Of a stretch of 64,000 bases of DNA, positions 57,690-64,000 are shown one piece after another. This DNA is from Pleurodeles waltl (lineage: Eukaryota > Chordata > Amphibia > Caudata > Salamandridae). Each line of letters opens with the position of its first letter. Position 1 is the stretch's first letter. The DNA lies in contig NC_090444.1 in assembly GCF_031143425.1 (NCBI RefSeq), positions 1,310,447,324 through 1,310,511,323 of the forward strand. Direction: 5' to 3'. The notes under the pieces are model-generated. The model did not search any database. It saw nothing but the letters and a program-made list of their open reading frames with translations, and was not told the DNA's origin. A program made the position numbers and the translations under genes.

Positions 57690-58145
57690 TGGGATGGATC
57701 TTCATCTTCCAGATATACCAAGAGGACAGATGCACGTTAATCTATTTACACAGAATGAAATTATGATGGTGATTAATAAACAAAAAAGGTTAGGTGCCTA
57801 GTCGGGATAGAATACCGGCTGAACTATATAGATCAGAGTCCTTTTTTACGAGGGAGATATCATCATTCTGAGCAATGCATTACTAAATAGACCGCTCCTG
57901 TCAACTTGTTGGGGAGCAGAAATAGTACCCTTACACAATAAAGGCAATATCGTTAATCTGGCGCACTATGGTCCAACAAGTCTCTGAGATAATCTGAGAT
58001 AATCTCACAAAAATATTTGCATATGCATTACTCCATAGATTAGATAATGGGCTGATGATAAACAGATTTTATTACACTACCAGGCTGCCTTTAGGGGAAA
58101 AAACCCAGCATGATCAACCATACATTTAGGTTGTATCAACTCCTG
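57690..58145 (+). mobile_element. LINE reverse-transcriptase N-terminal fragment
   Basis: Across frames: RDRIPAELYRSESFF, LLSTCWGAEIVPLHNKGNIV and AHYGPTSL (the NYRPISLL-type motif), then a QAAFRG block where RT motif 2 would lie (about 58080-58100). Frames are broken by stops. It differs from the L2 copies; the downstream part may be 61080-62250. Confidence 0.65.
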
Positions 58146-58186
58146 TGAAAGTATGTGGAGCCTAGCAGGGAACCACTGCAAGGAAG

Positions 58187-60060
58187 TGTGTCATTATTTG
58201 GGGTGGGCAGATGCCCACCTCAAGAAATAATAACACCATCACATCAGGGTCAATTTCAAAAGTCACTAAATTAACCTGAGCTCAACCTCCTGTAGCTTTG
58301 GCACAGAGCAGACAGGCTTAACTAAGGGCAACGTGTAAACTATTTATGCAGTAACAAAACAGTAAAAAAGTCAAAAACTGAACAATAATAATGCTAAGTG
58401 AATATTAGAAACAGAGTCGATTTAATAGGACAAATGACACCAAAACGATCAAAATCCAATAGGGGGAAACTGGAGATGAGAGTATTTAAAGTTTTAATTG
58501 AAAATAGCACCAAAAAAGTGCTAAGCACCAATGATAATCTATGGTTTTGGTTGACAAGGACTTTGAAGTGGACCCCAATAGATCCTGAGATCAAGTACAA
58601 CAAGAAGGGTGACCTGTTCAAACATTTTAACTTTGGACTTAGTCTGCATCATGGAAGACAGAATGTCTCAGTGGGGCAAAGCAGTAGGCTGTGTCCAGGA
58701 ATGTCTCAATGGAGTTGAAAGATGTTGAGCAAGGTTCCACTGAAGCTTTTGATTTTGGTGGGGAAACCTCCAAGCAGCCAGGGTCATTGTGGCATTGGTC
58801 AGATACTTTCAGGACCTTATTCTGGTCAGGATTTCTACTTTGGGAATTAGTCTCTGAAATGGAGCTTGGATTTATCCAATGGGACAAGGCAGCAGGCTTA
58901 ATCAGAACAGGGCTCCACTGGGTCAGATACCTTCCTGTTGAGGGCCTGCTGAAATAGATTTGCTGGCGCTGAGAAGCTCCAGGCGGGGAAAACCTTCTTC
59001 TTCAGCCCAGCAAAGTTGCCCCTTTGCCGGCTCACCAATAGTGGTTGGTCCTGGTTGACTGGTAACTGAAAGCATAATTTTCCTAAGTCTCAAAACTTTG
59101 CAGTTGTAAGCCCCTTTTTGTCAGCTCTTCACCTAAGGCTCCCAGGATTGAGGGGTACTTTCAGGACTGCAAGACTTGGTTAAAAAAAGACCTTATGCAG
59201 CTTCTGGTGTAGGTCCCATTGTGACAGGGCAACTGGTCAACCAGTAAAAAATGGTTCTTCATCTTGTAATGTACCTGTAGCCACAAGGAAGGGCTGCCCA
59301 CTGACTCTTGGAGTCCACTTATTTGTCCTGGGTACAAGAAGGAGCAGGTCCAATTCTTCAGTTCTCCTCTTGTGTTATATAGAGCAAAATTCAGTCAGTT
59401 TCTGATCTTCAGCAGGCTACAAAGTGTTCTGATAAGGGTGCCCTGGGTGCCACATTTGTGGTTGGCACTAGCTAGTGGATGAGAGTGACTCCTTGCCTCT
59501 CTAACCAATGACATAAAAGTTCCTATTCACAACCTTACTGACTTCTTAAGCAGTTCCTGTATGCCCTACTACCGCAATCCCACAGTACACCTTACTCCTA
59601 AAATTCAAAATGGCGAAACCCTCTTTCCCTAGTGCAGAACCTATGGGGCCACCCAGAAATGTGCCAAGAGAAATGAGTAGCCCCCTTCTTTGTGGTCCCT
59701 CAAAAGTGGTTCTGTGGGTAGCTTTCCTTCTAGTGGGTTTAGAGCCAGCCTGAGGTCTCACCTTACATTTACTTCTGAAAAGGCAAGCTCTCTAAAAATT
59801 GTTGAGGTTCCTGACCCCACCATAACTGGTCTTCCTGCAAGGAGAAGAAAAACACCCCTCCCTGCACCCTGGCCATTGTTTCCACTCTGGGAACAGTTTT
59901 CACATCTCATTAAGAGACAGCACTGGCAGACCAGCTTTTGGTTAGCTATGCTAATTAGCTTAAGGGAGATTCAGACAGGTAAAAGGTAAGTTCTTCTAAA
60001 AGTTAGTTTAAAAAAAAACAAATTATTGCAAAACTGATTTTACCACTAAATAGGTTTTTT
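58187..60060 (+). repeat. Long interspersed repeat A, copy 2 (diverged)
   Basis: In the same 5'-3' sense as the minus strand of 641-3055: GTGTCATTATTTGGGGTGGG..., GAGCTCAACCTCCTGTAGCT, GGCTTAACTAAGG and AAATGACACCAAAACGATC, in matching order. The 122-bp tandem block is not apparent. The right limit is uncertain. No coding accepted (frames at 58398 and 58691 lack domains). Confidence 0.65.
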
Positions 60061-61079
60061 AAATGGTTTGGTGCAGAGGACGGCTCCAAGCTGACCTCCG
60101 TGCCAGTCCTCATGTGGTGAGAATGAGTTCAAGCCACCAGAGGGATTTCCTTAACTAAAATTAGCCTCAGGAGTTGGAGAAGAGCTTCCTACACCCCCAG
60201 GCTAATTTAGTTTTTTCATCGAAAGGAAAATTAGCACGCATGGTGCACTGATGTCATTTTAATGGCACTTAAAGTTAAATGAGATGATCGGCTAATTTCA
60301 CTTCCACTGCACCAGTGCTCGGGGGGCTATCTCATCGCTCTGAACACCGATACAGATGGGAGCAGTATCATTCCAAAGGGGGGAATCTCCCCGTCCAATG
60401 CTACCATCTCCAGTGGATCCCTGCTTGGAGATCATAGCAGGAGGCTGATCCCCGAGCACGTAACCACCCACTAGACACCAGGGAGAAGGAGAGCAGCCAC
60501 TTGGGCATGGGCGGATGGGGGCAATTACCCAGTAGACACCAGAGATTACTTTTTCTTTCAATTGTAGAGGTGGGGCTACCCAGCATGGACATGAATATGT
60601 CCTCAACCCTCATAAAAATGGGGGCACAGTATTTCCTGCCCCTTGGGGGGCAGATGGAGGCAATTACCCTATCCCCCCCCGGGGGGCATAAAGCCCACTA
60701 GATACCGGGGATTACTTTTTTTTTAATTGTAGGGGTGGGAGCTGGCCAGCATTGGAATGGGCATGCCCCACCACCACCATAAAAGTGGGGACACAGCCTT
60801 TCTGCCCCCCTGGGGGGCAGATGGCGACAATTACCCCGATCTCCCTCCCCCAACCCCCCAGCTGGGCAGGAACACCACTAGACACTAGACACCAAGGATT
60901 ATTTTATTTTTTAGATTGTAGAGGTGGGGTACTGCCCAGCAAAGGCATGTCCAGTCCCCCAGCCCGATAAAAAAGGGAAGACAGTTTTTCTTCCCTCCTG
61001 GGGCAGATAGGGTACTTATTCTTGATCAGCATCATGGGGGTGGGGGGATGGGGAGAGGGGGAGCAGAAATCCAACTGCA
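60061..61079. repeat. ~170-190-bp degenerate tandem units
   Basis: The landmark ATTACTTTTT...AATTGTAGAGGTGGG recurs near 60544, 60711 and 60898 (intervals about 167 and 187). Each unit also has CCCCTNGGGGGGCAGATGG and CACTAGACACCAGGGA words. The C/G runs pair as local hairpins. Confidence 0.7.
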
Positions 61080-62250
61080 TGCCAGCAATATATATTTTTA
61101 ATAAGGCTTCTAAGCTACAACCTCGTATTTCAAAGCCAACACAAGGGAAATCAATTGAAAGAAGTCCAAAATAATGATTCTGGAAAAACCAGAGTGCAAC
61201 CACTGTTTTTGGCCCCTGGACAAGGAACATGTAGAGGTGGTAGGAGAGTACAAGTATCTGCACATGCTTTGTGACAGATGCAGCTCCTTTAACCAACATT
61301 TGGAGCTTATGTGCTGGAAAACAACAGCTCTTACAGTAGCCTTTAGGTGCATAAAAGCAGCCATAACGTATTCTACATAGCTGCCTCTTCTGAAAGTAAT
61401 CCAGGCCAAATTAGTTTTAACTAGCCCTTAGTGGAAAAGACACCGTTCATTTGGACAAAGCCATAATCAAAGTCTTCATGTCAGACTTCACCCTGCCGGG
61501 TTATACATTCCCAGCCCAGCTGTGTTCGAATTTGGCCTAGTCAAGCAATCAATAGCAAGGCAAGGAGCCTTCATTAAACTCTGCTTCTAGCTAAGGCAAT
61601 CCAACTGCGGGACCCTGAATCACCACCTCTGGGCAGAAATTACTAGCCAAGGTCACTCCCCACCTAGTGATTGCCTCACCAAATCCCTAGCAGCCCTTGG
61701 ACTAGCAGATCAGTGAGAGATAACTTCCACCTGCTACCAAGTTAAGGCTTTTTTCTGCAGGAAAGTTAAAACATACTTGTTGCTGGTAGATAAAGAGGCA
61801 TTTGCTCAGAGGTGGCACGATTGGTTTACAATGGCATCTTACACCAAGCTAACACCACAACCATACCTGGGCACTGCCATCAAAGCCCAGACCAAAGCTT
61901 CATTCTTAAGCTACCATCTGGGCTGCTTACCATCACTCCCACATCTGCCACTTGGGAAGTGCACCAAGACTACAGAGTTTTTCTACCTCTGCAGAATGCT
62001 CCAGAGACTCTGGTTCACCACATCTGTATATGCAAAGCAATTATGGAAGTTTGAAGAATAATTTTAAGACCAGTCTGGAACTAAAGGGGTATACGCCACT
62101 GCAGGCCTGTGATTTTAGCTTGTGTCAATTCAATGGACATTCAGCTCTGCTGCAGGCTTACAGACTAGACTTGACCAAAATATGAATCACGCAACTGACA
62201 CTACAACTTCTATGGCAACTTAAAGTGCTTCGAACAAGCTCATGCACACG
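61080..62250 (+). mobile_element. LINE ORF2 C-terminal region, degraded
   Basis: Frames encode ILEKPECNHCFW, VVGEYKYLHMLCDRCSSFNQ (the 'KYLG' thumb-like block of LINE polymerases), FRCIKAAITYST, FEFGLVKQSIARQGAFIKLC and further pieces to about 62190. Several stops and one or more frameshifts. It may be the 3' part of the LINE whose RT start lies at 57690-58145, separated by copy 2 of repeat A and the tandem block. The middle of the RT is missing. Confidence 0.6.
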
Positions 62251-62839
62251 CTATTTTCCTGAGCTGCATTGCCATTTTAATTTAACATTGGCAGCTTAGT
62301 CTGGTACTTAACTTTATCTCATGGAAAACTTATCTCAATGAGCAATTTACACTAGCTTAATCATGCATTATGTATTCACTTATTTATATTGTTTGCTTTT
62401 AGCCATCTTGTGCAACTGCTTCTGCTCTTCTGAAAGTTTTTTTATTCCAGAGATTTTATTCCAGAGGTGTTATGTACATGATCGTGCAAAGGTTTTAATT
62501 AACTGAGCACATTAATACATTTAAACTTAAACTATTTTTTAAATAAAATAATGGGGTGGGTCTTTCCCAACCTAACATCAGGCCCTATGCTCACCCCTAA
62601 AACCTCAATAGTCTTTCTGCTCCTGTGCGGACTAAAGCATCTCATTCCAATGGCAAGCAAAAGGTCATTTGATTCTTTTGGATGTTGTTTTTACCAATGG
62701 TCCAGGAGAGTTTGTGTAATTCCCAGTGTAATCTCACTTGCAATGGTGAACAGCTGCATTTTTTGGGCTTGGGAAGGCTGCCACCTGGAAAAACCTACCA
62801 GACCCAGACAGTTCTGAAAACTAGACATCAGGGGAAGTT
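62251..62839. other. Unassigned non-coding sequence
   Basis: Nothing supported; AT-rich. Confidence 0.3.
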
Positions 62840-64000
62840 TAGGGTGGTGTGCTTCGCATGCATTCAACACCATTTTCTTACCCACAATGCTCTGCAAAAC
62901 TCAAATGTTGAATAAAAACACACATTTTCCTCACCTTTCAGTGAGGGAAACTTCTGGAATCCTCATAATTCCTACCACCCAGCATTCCCTCACTTATGCT
63001 GATAAAAATGCTGTGCCACTTGTGTGGTTGGGCCTAGTGCCAGCAACAATAACGGATCCAACCGAGGTCAACAGGAGTCCCTATGCAAGGGCTCCCATTG
63101 GCCTTGGTTGTATCTGTTCATGTGCACTAGTCTCAGCCACACAAGTGGGACAGCATTTTTATCAGCTCAAGTGGGGCAATGCTGGGTGGTAGGTATTTTG
63201 TGGCTTCTTGTAGATTCCAGAACCTTCCATCACAGAAATGTGAGGAAAATGTGCTTTTAGACAAATTTTGAGGTTTGCAATGGATTCTGGGTAATACAAC
63301 CTGGCGAGAGTCACACAAGTTACCCCATCCTGGATTCCCCTACGTGTCTACTTTAAAAAAATGTACAGGCATTCCAGGCTTCCCTCGGTGCCGACTGAGC
63401 TAGAGCCCACAATCACAGCTAGGCACATTGCAAAGAAAGGATCAGTTTTCAGTGGAAAAATGTAATGTGTCCATGTTGCGATTTGGGCTGTTTCCTGTCA
63501 CGGGTACTGGGCCTACCCACACAAGTGAGGTACAAATTTTATTGGGAGACTTAGGGTAACACAGAATAGTAGAACAAGTATTATTATCAATTGTATTTCT
63601 CTGCATTTGCACCTTCCAAATCTAAGACAGTGTATAAGAAAGAAGTCATTTTGAGAAATGCTGTATACGTCACATGGGAGTATGGGTACCCACGAATTCA
63701 GAGATGTGCAAATAGCCCCTGGTTCTAAACTCCATGTCTTGGGGCCATTTTTAGAAATACATAGGTGTCACTGTCACATATAGTATACCATATGAATTGC
63801 TCTCTACCCGGTAGACAATGAAAAACCATTACAAGGTGTAGCTTAGTGATTGGCTCTGGATACCTGGAGTTCTTGGAAAACCTACAAACCCTACATATAC
63901 CCGCAACCACAAGGGTCTAGCAAATATAATGGCATATTGCTTTTGTAAATTGGCCATTGTAATGAGAAGCTACAAAAGAAAACGTCACAAATGCCAGTTT
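62840..64000. repeat. Repeat B units, including an inverted pair
   Basis: 62877-63032 is the inverse of 63138-63300 (for example CCACTTGTGTGG against CCACACAAGTGG, and CCTACCACCCAGCATT against AATGCTGGGTGGTAGG), with about 105 bp between. 63300 to the window end continues in repeat B-like sequence (another CCACACAAGTG at about 63520). The window edge cuts the element. Confidence 0.7.

Overview
The window reads as vertebrate, intergenic, repeat-saturated DNA from an animal with a very large genome. I see no intact cellular gene, no rRNA or tRNA gene and no prokaryotic gene organisation. A salamander, probably a salamandrid newt such as Pleurodeles, is the best guess. That rests on the mix of L2-like and other LINEs, Ty3/gypsy, hAT, Harbinger-type elements and a gamma-like endogenous retrovirus (ERV), plus my general familiarity with newt repeats. 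It was not checked against a database.

Layout. 1-7.99 kb: a 2.4-kb interspersed repeat with an internal ~122-bp tandem block (about 641-3055), then three exon-like pieces of a broken Myb/SANT-domain gene of the kind carried by PIF/Harbinger transposons (4131-7965). 7,998-19,364: one full-length ERV, LTR-gag-pol-env-LTR. It has a tRNA-Lys1,2-type primer site, a UAG between gag and pol in one frame, a D,D(35)E integrase, an envelope with CWVC and CX6CC motifs, and several inactivating breaks. Its 3' LTR carries a 650-bp insertion built almost wholly of back-to-back hairpins. 19.4-25.6 kb: the rest of the Myb-type gene, a Thr/Pro-coding low-complexity tract, a ~62-bp satellite split by an L2-like LINE, and a 1.3-kb AT-rich block. 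27,697-30,855: a 3.16-kb hAT-like element with terminal inverted repeats (TIRs) and an 8-bp target duplication. 32-40 kb: mostly low-repeat sequence with a CpG-rich patch and a textbook 314-bp hAT miniature element. 40.6-49.8 kb: a series of hairpin-rich miniature elements, microsatellites, an L2 3' end and a candidate conserved non-coding block near 48.1-48.8 kb. 52.4-54.9 kb: an L2 copy abutting a gypsy integrase fragment. 56.3-64 kb: ~350-bp units, two parts of another LINE separated by about 3 kb of other repeats, and an inverted repeat.

Interactions. The ERV sits inside the third exon-like block of the Myb-type pseudogene. The hairpin element in turn sits inside the ERV 3' LTR, and the 5' LTR preserves the empty site. 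The most interesting signal is a set of seven or eight hairpin-string elements (about 0.15-0.73 kb). Most share terminal bases resembling GGGCCNGATTTATNAA, yet they range from very GC-rich to very AT-rich. They look like one miniature inverted-repeat transposable element (MITE) superfamily with an unusual internal architecture.

Limits: identities, alignments and repeat boundaries were judged by eye. Most boundaries outside the ERV, the hAT elements and the elements with target duplications are good to tens of bases only.
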